Assembly (NCBI RefSeq): GCF_004197395.1
Contig: NZ_SELS01000012.1
Span: 1 to 64,000, forward strand
Source of the DNA: Paraburkholderia sp. UYCP14C
GTDB taxonomy: Bacteria > Pseudomonadota > Gammaproteobacteria > Burkholderiales > Burkholderiaceae
Reading direction: 5' to 3'
DNA: 64,000 nucleotides
Of the stretch, positions 27,240-36,772 are shown in pieces. The position numbers were made by a program, and so were the translations under genes. Below the pieces are notes generated by a model. That model was not told the DNA's origin. It worked only from the letters and a program-made list of their open reading frames with translations, and did not search any database. Every line of letters begins with the position of its first letter. Positions within the stretch are counted from its first letter, which is position 1.

Positions 27240-28043
27240 ATGAAACCGTCCGAGCACGCTATGCCGCCCATCGACGCACGCCGCGCCGAGACCTTCCAGC
27301 ACCGGCTGGAACAGTTCAATCCCGGCGTGGTGTGGCTGGACGCACAGGGACGCGTCAGCGCGTTCAACGACGTCGCATTGCAGATACTCGGGCCTGCCGG
27401 CGAGCAATCGCTCGGCGTCGCGCAGGACAAGCTGTTCGGCATCGACGTCGTACAGCTGCACCCGGCGAAGAGCCGCGACAAGCTGCGCTTCCTGCTGCAG
27501 TCTCGGGACGCCGGCGGCTGCCCGGTAAAGTCGCCGCCGCCGGTTGCGATGATGATCAACATTCCCGACCGGATCCTGATGCTCAAGGTATCGAGCATGT
27601 CGGACATGAACGGCACGTGCGGCACTTGTATGATCTTTTACGACCTGACCGACCTCACGACCGAGCCTTCGTCCGAATCGCTGGCCGGCACGCCCACGCC
27701 GCCGCGACAGCTCTTCAAGATCCCCGTGTACAGAAAGAACCGCGTGATCCTGATCGACCTGAAGGATATCGTGCGCTTCCAGGGCGACGGTCACTACACG
27801 ACGATCGTCACGAAGGACGATCGCTACCTGTCGAACCTCTCGCTCGCGGACCTCGAACTGCGCCTCGACAGCAGCGTCTTCCTGCGCGTGCATCGCAGCC
27901 ACATCGTGAGCCTGCGGTGTGCGATCGAGCTCGTCAAAGCGGACGACAGCGTGAACCTCGTGATGGACGACGGCGAGCGCAGCATCGTCCCGGTGAGCCG
28001 GTCACGGGCGGCACAGCTGAAAGAATGGCTCGGGGTGGTTTAA
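27240..28043 (+). CDS. rcoM: CO-sensing haem regulator RcoM (PAS-LytTR)
   Basis: A 267-residue one-component regulator. Residues ~20-140 are a PAS domain; residues ~158-267 are a LytTR DNA-binding domain (RFQGDGHYTTIVTKDDRYL, FLRVHRSHIVSL). In the Paraburkholderia xenovorans RcoM proteins the haem is held by His74, Met104 and Cys94. With the start at 27240 this protein has H74, C94 and M104 at exactly those positions, which also supports the start. A GGGGAG-type ribosome site precedes the ATG. CO displaces Met104 and triggers DNA binding, so this gene should activate the divergent cox operon. A CGTC pair (C127, C130) is also present. Confidence 0.95.
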   Translation: MKPSEHAMPPIDARRAETFQHRLEQFNPGVVWLDAQGRVSAFNDVALQILGPAGEQSLGVAQDKLFGIDVVQLHPAKSRDKLRFLLQSRDAGGCPVKSPPPVAMMINIPDRILMLKVSSMSDMNGTCGTCMIFYDLTDLTTEPSSESLAGTPTPPRQLFKIPVYRKNRVILIDLKDIVRFQGDGHYTTIVTKDDRYLSNLSLADLELRLDSSVFLRVHRSHIVSLRCAIELVKADDSVNLVMDDGERSIVPVSRSRAAQLKEWLGVV

Positions 28044-28060
28044 AGGCAGCCGGCCTTTTC
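28043..28060 (+). terminator. Weak hairpin just after rcoM
   Basis: AAAGGC and GCCTTT form a 6-bp stem with a 5-base loop, followed by a short T tract. The position directly at the rcoM stop fits an intrinsic terminator, but the stem is short. Confidence 0.35.
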
Positions 28061-28254
28061 AGCGAAAAACGCTCACCGCTGTGTCGGATGACTAACCCCG
28101 CGATAGCCGACTGTGCCGCTATATGGTGCCTTGCATACCGCGCAAATCCCTACGTTCTTGAGCTGGGGAAGTAAGTCCGCGGAAGGTACGCCGTTCTCTC
28201 GTTTTCGACAGAGCCCATATCGATCTGATAACGGGGTATAGCCTGGAGACCATC

Positions 28255-28678
28255 ATGCGAACAAGCGCGCGCAACCATTTCACCGGTCAGGTCACACAAG
28301 TCACGAATGGGGCGGTCAACGACGAAATCACCCTGCGTACTGCAGGCGGACTCGAGGTCGTTGCGGTGATTACGCATGGTAGTGCGTCCTCATTGGGCCT
28401 TGCGGTGGGCATGACGGCTTTCGCTCGTCAAAGCGTCGTCGGTCATCGTCATGACCGGCGACGAAAACACCCAGGTTTCGGCCCGCAACCGCGTCGGCGG
28501 TAAGGTCACTGCTGTCACCAAGGGCGCCGTCAACAGCGAAATCATCGTGGCCTCTGATAGCGGCGAACCGATCGCGGCGATCATCACCAATGAAAGCGCC
28601 AACCGCCTCTGGCTATCGAACGGCACGCCAGCAACAGCAATCTTCAAGGCGTCAAGCGTCATTATCGGCGTCGACTGA
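28255..28678 (+). pseudogene. Di-Mop molbindin (TOBE) gene with central frameshift
   Basis: Two Mop/TOBE molybdate-binding domains lie in different frames. The first (from ATG 28255) reads SARNHFTGQVTQVTNGAVND and is open to 28503. The second reads SARNRVGGKVTAVTKGAVNS and ends VKASSVIIGVD at 28678. Near 28425-28435 the first frame should continue as FALVKASSVIVMTGDENTQ, but reads FARQSVVGHR; two missing bases explain it. Corrected, the product would be 141 residues, normal for a molbindin or ModE-type tandem TOBE protein that stores or buffers molybdate. The second half could still be made from ATG 28451. It lies 211 bases from rcoM, next to a molybdoenzyme operon. Confidence 0.8.
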
Positions 28679-28894
28679 TCTTCATCCGTAGCACACCTGC
28701 TGGTGCGGCGTCCGGTCATGGATATGTCCGGTGACCTGCCCCAACCGCGAGTTCATGTCGAACGGTTGCATGGACTACATGGCCAGGTAGGGATGGGATG
28801 AGCGCGCGCATCTGGATATCGTTGTTCACACGGGGCGAGATCGAGTCAATCATCGATATCGCCGTAATGAACTCACACGATTCCGGAGACGCGA

Positions 28895-29672
28895 ATGACT
28901 CAATCCCAAGTGATCACGCTGGCCCATTCAGGCTCGCCCACCCCGCAACTGCACCTTCGACTCCCGCGACTGGGAGATACTTAGCCGTTACTGGCATCCA
29001 GTGGCCTTCGCCGGCGACGTGCGCGAGAAGCCGCTAGCAGTCACGCTGCTCGATGAACGGCTCGCCCTGTTTCGTTCAGGAGACCAGATCGTGGCAGCGC
29101 GTGACGTATGCCCGCATCGCGGTGCGCCACTAAGCCAGGGCTGGGTCGACAACGGCAATCTCGTTTGCCCCTATCACGGTCTCGAGTATGCGGCGGGCGG
29201 GAGATGTGTCCACATTCCGTCTCAGCCCGAGGGTCCAATTCCCGACCGACTGTGCCTGGCCACCTGCGCGGTGCGGGAAGCGTATGGGCTCGTGTGGGTG
29301 TCGCTCGGCGGCGGGGAATTACCGTTGCCCGAATTCCCGGCGTGGAATACGAACGGCTATCGGCAAATCCTCCCGCCTTCGATCGACATTCACGCTTCAG
29401 CTGGGCGACAGACGGAAGGGTTCATCGACGTTGCGCATTTCGCGTGGATCCATCACGACAGCTTCGCAGATCGCAGCGATCCCGTCGTTCCACGGTACTC
29501 GGTCGAGCGACGTCCGAATGGGTTGCGTGCAGAGTACGTCAGCACAGTGAGCAACTTTCCGAAGTCGATGCAACATCGCGCGCCGGAGGGCTTCCTGTGG
29601 CGCCGGGTGTTCGAATGGAGCCGATTCCTGGCGAACCGCAGGCGCTCACTTTCGGCGCGTCGTGACGACTAG
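28895..29672 (+). pseudogene. Rieske aromatic oxygenase alpha subunit, frameshifted and truncated
   Basis: ATG 28895 with an upstream GGAG starts MTQSQVITLAHSGSPTPQ, then stops at 28984. A neighbouring frame picks up FDSRDWEILSRYWHPVAFAG from about 28957, so one frameshift lies near 28950. The Rieske centre is intact: CPHRGAPLSQGW, then LVCPYHGLEY (C-x-H...C-x2-H). The mononuclear-iron helix region GFIDVAHFAWIHHDSF follows. The product ends after VSNFPKSMQHRAPEGFLWRR with unrelated residues, well short of the usual ~340. Closest in style to vanillate O-demethylase-type oxygenases. Confidence 0.85.
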
Positions 29673-29690
29673 AGTCCCGCATCACCGCGT

Positions 29691-31103
29691 TCAGGCTTTC
29701 AGCGCGCCGAAAATCTCGCCCAACATCGACTTCGCATCGCCGAACAGCATGCGATTGTTGTCCTTGTAGAAGAGCGGGTTGTCGACGCCGGCGTAGCCCG
29801 AGGCCATGCTGCGTTTCATCACGATCGAGGTTTTGGCCTTCCAGACCTCCAGCACCGGCATGCCGGCGATCGGGCTCGCCGGGTCCTCCTGCGCCGCCGG
29901 GTTCACGATGTCGTTCGCGCCGATCACCATCGAGACGTCCGCCTCGGAGAAGTCGGCGTTGATCTCATCCATCTCCATCACGATGTTGTAGGGCACCTTC
30001 GCTTCGGCCAGCAGCACGTTCATGTGGCCCGGCATCCGGCCAGCCACCGGGTGGATCGCGAAGCGCACGTCGACGCCCTTCTCTCGCAGCAGGCTGGTGA
30101 GTTCGAACACCGTGTGCTGGGCCTGCGCTACGGCCATGCCATAGCCGGGTACGATGATCACGCTCTTCGCGTCGCGCAGCAGTTCGGCGGTTTCGGCGGA
30201 GCTCACCGCCACCACCTCGCCGGCCGGTTGCGCGCCGCCGCCCGCGCCCGCGGCCGCGGGTGCACCGCTACCGAAGCCGCCGGCGATCACGCTGATGAAG
30301 TTGCGGTTCATCGCACGGCACATGATGTAGGACAGAATCGCGCCCGACGAGCCCACCAGCGCGCCGATCACGATCAGCAGGTCGTTGCTGAGCATGAAGC
30401 CGGTCGCCGCCGCCGCCCAGCCCGAGTAGCTGTTGAGCATCGACACGACCACAGGCATGTCGGCACCGCCGATTGCCATCACCATGTGCACGCCGAACAG
30501 CAGCGAGACGACCGTCATCACGATGAGCGGCGTCATGCCGTCCTGAACCGTCTCGGCCTGCAGGAACGCGCGGCCGAACACGATCACCACCAGCAGCGCG
30601 GCCAGGTTGAGCCAGTGCCGGGCCGGCAGCAGCAACGGCTTGCCGCCGATCTTGCCCGACAGTTTGCAGAAGGCGATGATCGAACCCGCGAAGGTCACCG
30701 CGCCGATCAGGATGCCGACGTAGATCTCCACTTCATGGATGGACTTCTCGGCGCCGGTGAACTGCACGGAGGTGTCGATGTAGCTGGCAAAGCCGACGAG
30801 GCAGGCCGCAAGACCGACCAGGCTGTGCATCAGCGCGACCAGTTCGGGCATCTGCGTCATCTGCACTTTCTTCGCGGCGAACAGGCCCACGGCGCCGCCG
30901 ACGACCAGCGCAGCGACGACATACGGAATGCCCGCCGCCGACACGCGCGGACCGAGCACGGTGGCCAGCACGGCGATCACCATGCCGATCATGCCGAGCA
31001 GGTTGCCGCGGCGCGCGGTCTCGGGATTGGCCAGCCCGCCGAGGCTGAGGATGAACAGGATGGCCGCGCCGATATAGGAAACGGTTGTCAGGTTGGAAGT
31101 CAT
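29691..31103 (-). CDS. pntB: NAD(P) transhydrogenase beta subunit
   Basis: A 470-residue membrane protein. About nine transmembrane segments occupy residues 1-270. The C-terminal dIII NADP(H)-binding domain has [45 protein letters not shown] and [14 protein letters not shown]. With PntA it couples proton translocation to NADPH formation from NADH. The gene follows pntA by 13 bases. Typical length, full conservation, no oddities. Confidence 0.97.
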   Translation of the reverse strand: MTSNLTTVSYIGAAILFILSLGGLANPETARRGNLLGMIGMVIAVLATVLGPRVSAAGIPYVVAALVVGGAVGLFAAKKVQMTQMPELVALMHSLVGLAACLVGFASYIDTSVQFTGAEKSIHEVEIYVGILIGAVTFAGSIIAFCKLSGKIGGKPLLLPARHWLNLAALLVVIVFGRAFLQAETVQDGMTPLIVMTVVSLLFGVHMVMAIGGADMPVVVSMLNSYSGWAAAATGFMLSNDLLIVIGALVGSSGAILSYIMCRAMNRNFISVIAGGFGSGAPAAAGAGGGAQPAGEVVAVSSAETAELLRDAKSVIIVPGYGMAVAQAQHTVFELTSLLREKGVDVRFAIHPVAGRMPGHMNVLLAEAKVPYNIVMEMDEINADFSEADVSMVIGANDIVNPAAQEDPASPIAGMPVLEVWKAKTSIVMKRSMASGYAGVDNPLFYKDNNRMLFGDAKSMLGEIFGALKA

Positions 31104-31116
31104 TGTCGTCGTTTCC

Positions 31117-32715
31117 TTATTTGCGGAACATCGCCAGCATGCGCCGCGTCACCGCGAAGCCACCGAACATGTTGACGGCCGTGAGCGCCAACGCGCCTAC
31201 GGCCAGACCAAGGATCAGCCCCGATGGCCGGTCGCCCACAGCGGCCCCGTCCAGTGGCGGCGCAACCTGCACCAGCGCGCCGATCGCGATGATCGACGAG
31301 ATCGCGTTGGTCACGCTCATCAGCGGCGTGTGCAGCGACGGCGTGACGTTCCAGACCACCATGTAGCCGACGAAGCAGGCCAGCACGAACACCGTGAAGT
31401 GCGAGAGGAAAGCGGCCGGCGCAAACTGGCCAACCAGCAGGAAAACCAGTGCGCCGAGGCCAAAAACGGTGGCAAGCGCCTTGGCCGACATCGGCTCGCC
31501 AGCGCCGTGGCCATGGCCTTTCGGCTTGGCAACCGTCGCCGCAGGCGGCGGCGTCTGCTGCTTGGGTGCGGCGGCCGGCTGCTTGATCGGCGGCGGCGGC
31601 CAGGTAATGTTGCCTTCCTTGATGACGGTGAGGCCACGAATGGCGTCGTCGTCGAAGTCGACGTTGATCGTGCCGTCTTTGGTCTTGCACAGTTCCTCGA
31701 CTACGCGCAGCAGGTTGTTGCCATACAGCGTGGACGACTGCCGCGCCAGACGCGACGCGAGATCCGTATAGCCGACGATGGTCACGCCGTGGCGCACCAC
31801 CGCCTCGCCGGGCACGGTCAGTTCGCAGTTGCCGCCCTGCTCCGCAGCCATGTCCACGATCACGCTGCCCGGCTTCATCGACTGCACCATCTCAGCCGTG
31901 ATGAGTTTCGGCGCCGGCTTGCCAGGAATCAGCGCGGTCGTGATGATGATGTCCGCGTCTTTGGCCTGCTGCGCATACATCGCGCGCTGCGCCTGCTGGA
32001 AGCCCTCGCTCATCACCTTCGCGTAGCCGCCGCCGCCCGAGCCTTCCTCTTCGTAGTCGACCTTGACGAATTCGCCACCCAGCGACTTGACCTGATCGGC
32101 CACCTCGGCGCGCGTGTCGTTGGCGCGCACGATCGCGCCGAGGCTGGCCGCGGTCCCGATTGCAGCCAGGCCCGCGACGCCGGCGCCTGCGATGAACACC
32201 TTGGCCGGCGGGATCTTGCCGGCGGCGGTGACCTGACCGTTCAGGAAGCGGCCGAACGCATGGGCTGCCTCGATCACCGCGCGATAGCCGCTGATGCTGG
32301 CCATCGAGGTGAGCGCGTCCATCTTCTGCGCGCGCGACAGCGTGCGCGGCAGCGAATCGATCGCCAGCACGGTGGCGTGCTTCCCGGCCAGCTGCTGCAT
32401 CAATTCAGGGTTTTGGGCCGGCCACACGAAGCCGATCAGCGTGCCGCCCTCGCGCATCAGGGCTACTTCTTCGCTGCCCGGGGGGCGCACCTTGAAAACG
32501 ATGTCGCTGCGGGCCCAGAGTTCGGCGGCCGTTGCCACGACCTCGGCACCCGCAGCACGGTAATCATCGTCGCCAAAGTTCGCACCTACGCCTGCGCCGC
32601 TTTGCACGGCAACCGCGAACCCCAGCTTGATCAGTTTCTCGACCACCTCGGGCACGGATGCTACACGCCGCTCCGCGGTGGTTGTCTCCAGAGGAATGCC
32701 AATCAGTAATGTCAT
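31117..32715 (-). CDS. pntA: NAD(P) transhydrogenase alpha subunit (fused)
   Basis: A 532-residue subunit. Domain dI (1-~375) binds NAD(H): [40 protein letters not shown] (Rossmann) and [14 protein letters not shown]. An Ala/Pro/Gln-rich linker (about 395-420) joins four C-terminal membrane helices of dII. The start at 32715 is chosen because homologues begin MxLLIGIP; the upstream ATG at 32745 adds ten atypical residues. It is single-chain PntA rather than the split PntAA/PntAB of some proteobacteria. It forms an operon with pntB. Confidence 0.96.
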   Translation of the reverse strand: MTLLIGIPLETTTAERRVASVPEVVEKLIKLGFAVAVQSGAGVGANFGDDDYRAAGAEVVATAAELWARSDIVFKVRPPGSEEVALMREGGTLIGFVWPAQNPELMQQLAGKHATVLAIDSLPRTLSRAQKMDALTSMASISGYRAVIEAAHAFGRFLNGQVTAAGKIPPAKVFIAGAGVAGLAAIGTAASLGAIVRANDTRAEVADQVKSLGGEFVKVDYEEEGSGGGGYAKVMSEGFQQAQRAMYAQQAKDADIIITTALIPGKPAPKLITAEMVQSMKPGSVIVDMAAEQGGNCELTVPGEAVVRHGVTIVGYTDLASRLARQSSTLYGNNLLRVVEELCKTKDGTINVDFDDDAIRGLTVIKEGNITWPPPPIKQPAAAPKQQTPPPAATVAKPKGHGHGAGEPMSAKALATVFGLGALVFLLVGQFAPAAFLSHFTVFVLACFVGYMVVWNVTPSLHTPLMSVTNAISSIIAIGALVQVAPPLDGAAVGDRPSGLILGLAVGALALTAVNMFGGFAVTRRMLAMFRK

Positions 32716-32821
32716 ATTGTCTATTGATGGTAGTGGCCGTCGCAAGGAGCTCGGGCTCGCGCTTCAGGTTTTGTCGCACTAAGGAGCACGGAGCGAACAA
32801 TGTCGATATGGGAAGTACTGC

Positions 32822-32959
32822 TTATACTGCGAGGTCGTCGAATCGATCAGCGACGGAATGCAAGCGCTTCAGCGCACGAGCTACCGCCTGATTCAGCGTC
32901 GATGCGACGACGCCGGCTTGCTGCGAGGCGACAGGTTGCTCCGTCGTAAGACTGCTCAT
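32822..32959 (-). CDS. Possible 45-residue small protein
   Basis: A short frame starts at ATG 32959 with GGAG six bases upstream. The product begins MSSLTTEQPVASQQAGVVAS and continues with an amphipathic helix NQAVARALKRLHSVADRF. No family is recognised. It sits alone upstream of pntA on the same strand. The only support is the ribosome site and the regular helical composition, so it could be spurious. Confidence 0.3.
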   Translation of the reverse strand: MSSLTTEQPVASQQAGVVASTLNQAVARALKRLHSVADRFDDLAV

Positions 32960-33549
32960 CAGTGGCTCCATGAAAGGAGTGCCCGGATGTCCACGAGAGC
33001 CGCTCACGGACAATAAGACACAGACCAGATTCGGTGGTGCAATGCAGCAACGGTCCATTGTAAGATCGAGTTGACGTATGTCAATCGTTTGTTCGCGCAA
33101 ACCGCTTCATGTCTCGCAAGGGGATCGGCAAACGCCTTGTCAGCTTTGGTGTACGGGGGATTACCTAGTACAAACCCGCACAAGGAATGCGTTGTGCCGC
33201 AGACACAAGAATTCGCTTTACCAGACGTTTGCAATGCAGCAAACCGAGTGGCGGTACGTGTTTTCTGCACGCTTCGAAGGCAACGCAATGAACTGCAACA
33301 GGTATCTCTGATGGGCTTTCATCGAGGCTGCCGCCATCGCATTGCGCAGTTGTCCGCAGGCCATTCGCCTTTATGAGCGCGATCGAGCGCGGCGAATGCC
33401 TGTGGTGGCCATGAAGGCGCCCACGTCTGAACCTCCCGCTGACGAAACGCCGTGATGCCCAGATCATCAGCCGAAATTAGCATGGCATTGCTAACTGTTT
33501 TGTCCCGGTACGGCCGACGCGTTACTGCGAACTGGCGCGACTCTTCTCG
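32960..33549. other. Non-coding stretch, nothing recognised
   Basis: About 590 bases, less GC-rich than its surroundings, between the pntA side and the racemase homologue. The frames present carry no family motifs. I saw no hairpin with a T tract, no repeat and no RNA gene. Confidence 0.4.
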
Positions 33550-34326
33550 TCACAGCTCAAACAGCCGCCCACGATGAGGCTCGCAATCTCCCACGCCGGC
33601 GAGCCGCAACGCGTGCCACGCCATCGCATAGTTGCTCGATATCACCGGCTTGTGAATCGCCGCTTCCAGCTCCGGAATCAACCCCGCGATGCGCAAGCTC
33701 GTGCACGACACGAAAATCGCGTCCACGTCGCGATTGCGCGCAAGTCTCTCAACACCATTTCTCAACGACGCCGCGTCGATCCGCGCCACTTCGTTATCGT
33801 TTGCATGCTCGAACGACGCCATGCGCGTAATGCGGTGACCACGCGACTCGATATAGTCGCGCATGTAATCATTGATCGAACGCACATACGGCGTAAGCAG
33901 GGCCGTACGTTGAACTCCCAGTGCGCGAAGCGCCGCCAACGCCGCGGTGATCGGCGTAGTGCACGCGGCATCCGCACGCGCTTCGCGAATCCGCGCGAAC
34001 ACCTTTTCCTCCCCAATCACCATCGACGCGGACGTGCAGCCGAACGCCACCACATCGATACGCTCGGCCGGACGGATCAGCGCGACCGCCGGTGCAATAC
34101 GGTCTTCCATTTCCGCTAACCGCTCAGGCGTGATGTCCGCCGAGTTATACACACGACTTTCGTAGAACGCCACGCCGTCCTGCGTCAGCAAGCCGCGCCA
34201 CTCATGCTCAATCGTATGATCGGTGGCGAGCACCACAAGCCCGATCGCGGCGCGCCGGCAGATGCCGTCGTCCAGCGTGAAATCGAGCCTCGTGTACACG
34301 TCGTCGTGCCGTGCAATCTCACTCAT
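33550..34326 (-). CDS. Maleate isomerase / Asp-Glu racemase superfamily protein
   Basis: A 258-residue two-domain enzyme with one catalytic cysteine per lobe: C97 in VVAFGCTSASMVIG and C208 in IFVSCTSLRIAG. This two-Cys pattern fits maleate cis-trans isomerase and related hydantoin, Asp/Glu and arylmalonate enzymes. The LTPY near 144 and SSNYAMAWHALRLAG at the C-terminus are also family-like. It is divergent from a Liv-type amino-acid transporter, and a D-amino-acid oxidase homologue lies nearby, so it may isomerise an amino-acid-derived acid. The substrate is not determined. Confidence 0.82.
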   Translation of the reverse strand: MSEIARHDDVYTRLDFTLDDGICRRAAIGLVVLATDHTIEHEWRGLLTQDGVAFYESRVYNSADITPERLAEMEDRIAPAVALIRPAERIDVVAFGCTSASMVIGEEKVFARIREARADAACTTPITAALAALRALGVQRTALLTPYVRSINDYMRDYIESRGHRITRMASFEHANDNEVARIDAASLRNGVERLARNRDVDAIFVSCTSLRIAGLIPELEAAIHKPVISSNYAMAWHALRLAGVGDCEPHRGRLFEL

Positions 34327-34640
34327 TTCGAAGTCGTCCTGTGATGTCGCGTTCGGGTTCGCGAGTCTCCGCCGTCACTGCCTCCTTAAAGGTAGAGGAT
34401 TGCCGACGCCTTTGTGTAATCGTTTATACGCAAATACCCTATACCGTCCCAACGCACACCGGCTCCTATCATGAAAGAAGCGCGCTTTGGTGTCAGCGCT
34501 CCGGTGAAACCAGCAGTCAAGCTGTTGACCTGGTGGATATGAATCACACGCAATCGCCCCATTTCCGCCCGGTTTCCGATGTCGCCGGACTACCCGTGTG
34601 GCGGATCGTCCAATCCCTCTCACAATAAGGAGTCGCTAAC
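34327..34640. promoter_or_regulatory. Divergent region between racemase homologue and liv genes
   Basis: A 314-base gap holds the promoters of both units. The element TATAC occurs twice (about 34425 and 34440) around GCAAATACCC and might be an operator or part of a promoter. Nothing more definite is seen. Confidence 0.3.
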
Positions 34641-35843
34641 ATGTTTGCTCAGAAGATTGGCCGGTCCGGTGCAGAGCAGGACTCGCGGCAAACGATTTTT
34701 GCGGGCCTCGCGGCCGCCGTAATGCTGCTCGTCGGGATGGCTCCCGGTTCGGCGCTGAGCCAGAGCAACACCATCAAGATCGGCGTGCCCGTCCCGCTGT
34801 CGGGCAGCAGTGCCAATGCCGGTACCGATATCGTCAATGGCGCGAAGCTCGCCGCCGCCAGAATCAACGCGGCCGGCGGCGTGCTCGGCAAGCAGATCGA
34901 ACTGGTGCCCGAGGACGACGCCTGCGATGCGCAGACCGCGGTGCAGGCGGCACAGAAACTCGTCGATGCGGGCGTCGTCGCGGTAGCGGGCGGCTATTGC
35001 TCCAGCGCGGCGCTGCCGGAATCGACGACCTTCCATCGCGCCGGGATTCCCTACGTGCTGGATGCGTCGACGAATCCGCAACTGACCGAGATGGGATACG
35101 ACAACGTGTTCCGCACGATCGGCCGTGACGATCAGCAGGGCCCCTTCGCTGCAAGCTTCATGAAAGACGTGCTGCACGCGAAACACGTGGCGGTGATCGA
35201 CGACAACACGACCTATTCCAAAGGCCTCGCCCAGAACACCGTGCAAGCGCTGAAGAAGGACGGTGTCGATGTCGTGTACGCCAATTCAATCACGCCCGGA
35301 CAGATGGACTATTCACCGACGCTCACCCGGGTCTCCTCACTGAAGCCTGACGTGATCTACTACACAGGCTATTTCTCCGAAGCCGGCCTGCTGGTGAAAG
35401 AGGCGCGGCAACTGGGTCTGAAAATGACCTTGATGGGCGGCGACGCCACCAACGACCCCACCCTGATGAAGACGGCCGGTCCCGCCGCCGACGGCATGAT
35501 CATCACGACGGCACCGCTCGCGCAGTTCCTGAGCGGCGCGCACGCGTACGTCGATGACTATACGAAAGCTTACGGGCAAGCGCCTGGACCGTACTCGGTC
35601 TATGAATACGATGCCGTCGGGGTCACGGCGAAGGCCATCGCGGACGCAAAATCGACCCAGCCTGCCGCGATCTCGGCTGCTCTGCACAAGATCTCGAACT
35701 ACCCGGGCGCGACCGGAACCATTGCCTTCACTCCGAAGGGGGACCGCAGCAAAGCCGTGTACATCACGATCATCGTGCACAACGACAACTTCGAGCCCTA
35801 CCAGAGTCAGGATGCGAGCGGACATTGGGCGGCGATGAAGTAG
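34641..35843 (+). CDS. Liv-type ABC transporter substrate-binding protein
   Basis: A 400-residue periplasmic binding protein of the branched-chain amino-acid type. A long basic N-region precedes a hydrophobic signal (IFAGLAAAVMLLVGMAPGSALS), with cleavage near residue 44. The mature part starts NTIKIGVPVPLSGSSANAGT and has RINAAGGVLGKQIELVPEDD and VAVAGGYCSSAALPES. It delivers an amino acid or amide-type ligand to the LivH/LivMG permease encoded next. The gene begins the liv operon, divergent from the racemase homologue. Confidence 0.92.
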   Translation: MFAQKIGRSGAEQDSRQTIFAGLAAAVMLLVGMAPGSALSQSNTIKIGVPVPLSGSSANAGTDIVNGAKLAAARINAAGGVLGKQIELVPEDDACDAQTAVQAAQKLVDAGVVAVAGGYCSSAALPESTTFHRAGIPYVLDASTNPQLTEMGYDNVFRTIGRDDQQGPFAASFMKDVLHAKHVAVIDDNTTYSKGLAQNTVQALKKDGVDVVYANSITPGQMDYSPTLTRVSSLKPDVIYYTGYFSEAGLLVKEARQLGLKMTLMGGDATNDPTLMKTAGPAADGMIITTAPLAQFLSGAHAYVDDYTKAYGQAPGPYSVYEYDAVGVTAKAIADAKSTQPAAISAALHKISNYPGATGTIAFTPKGDRSKAVYITIIVHNDNFEPYQSQDASGHWAAMK

Positions 35844-35868
35844 GCGCTATCGCGCGCCCCACGCCGTC

Positions 35869-36768
35869 ATGAGCGACTTCTTCCAGTTCGTCGTCGAAGG
35901 GCTGACGACCGGCTCGTTTTACGCGCTCGTCGCCCTCGGCTACACGATGGTCTACGGAATCATCCGGCTGATCAACTTCGCTCATGGCGATCTGTTCATG
36001 GTCGGCGCGTTCATCGGCTGGACCGGTCTGATGGTGCTCGCGTCCGCGCATCTGCCCCTCGCCCTGGCACTGCTGATCGCGCTGGTGGCCGCCATGACGG
36101 TCACAGGCGCGCTCGGCCTGCTGATCGAGCGGCTCGCGTATCAGCCGTTGCTGCGCGCGCCGCGGCTGTCGATTCTGATCACGGCGCTGGGCGTCTCGCT
36201 GGCGCTGCAAAACGGGGTGCTGCTGATCTACGGTGCAGGCTTTCGCACCTATCCGCACGTGCTGAGTCAGGCGGGGTTCGAACTCCACGGCGTGCAAATC
36301 ACCTTCGCGCAGATCGGCATCATCGTGGCAAGCCTGGCGCTGATGCTGGCACTGTATTTCTTCGTTCATCACACTTTCCTCGGCACCGCGATGCGCGCTC
36401 TGGCCATCGATCAGGACGCCGCGCGTCTGATGGGCATCGACGTCGAACGCCTGATCCAGCTCACCTTCCTGCTCGGTTCGGTGCTGGCCGCCGTGGCGGG
36501 GGTCATGGAGGGGCTTTACTACACGCAGATCAATTTCTTCATGGGCTTCGTGCTCGGCCTGCGCGCGTTCACCGCCGCCGTGCTCGGCGGCATCGGCAAC
36601 GTCCCGGGAGCGATGGCGGGCGGCATCCTGATTGGCCTGCTCGAAGCCTTCGGCGCCGGCTATGTCTCGTCGCAATGGACCGACGTGTTCGTCTTCGGCG
36701 TGCTGATCGCCGTGCTCGTGATCAAGCCGACCGGGCTGTTCGGCGAGCGCGTTGTCGAGAGAATGTAA
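35869..36768 (+). CDS. livH: Liv-type ABC transporter permease LivH
   Basis: A 299-residue inner-membrane permease with about eight hydrophobic segments. Family motifs: LTTGSFYALVALGYTMVYGI, LINFAHGDLFMVGAFIGW, and ALAIDQDAARLMGIDVERLI (the EAA-like loop contacting the ATPases), and the C-terminal AVLGGIGNVPGAMAGGILIG. It follows the binding protein by 25 bases and precedes the LivM-LivG fusion. Confidence 0.95.
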   Translation: MSDFFQFVVEGLTTGSFYALVALGYTMVYGIIRLINFAHGDLFMVGAFIGWTGLMVLASAHLPLALALLIALVAAMTVTGALGLLIERLAYQPLLRAPRLSILITALGVSLALQNGVLLIYGAGFRTYPHVLSQAGFELHGVQITFAQIGIIVASLALMLALYFFVHHTFLGTAMRALAIDQDAARLMGIDVERLIQLTFLLGSVLAAVAGVMEGLYYTQINFFMGFVLGLRAFTAAVLGGIGNVPGAMAGGILIGLLEAFGAGYVSSQWTDVFVFGVLIAVLVIKPTGLFGERVVERM

Positions 36769-36772
36769 GTCC

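Noticed and set aside
31093-32709. 538-codon plus-strand frame opposite pntA
   Set aside because: No domain recognisable and extremely Arg/His rich; the opposite strand encodes pntA with all motifs.
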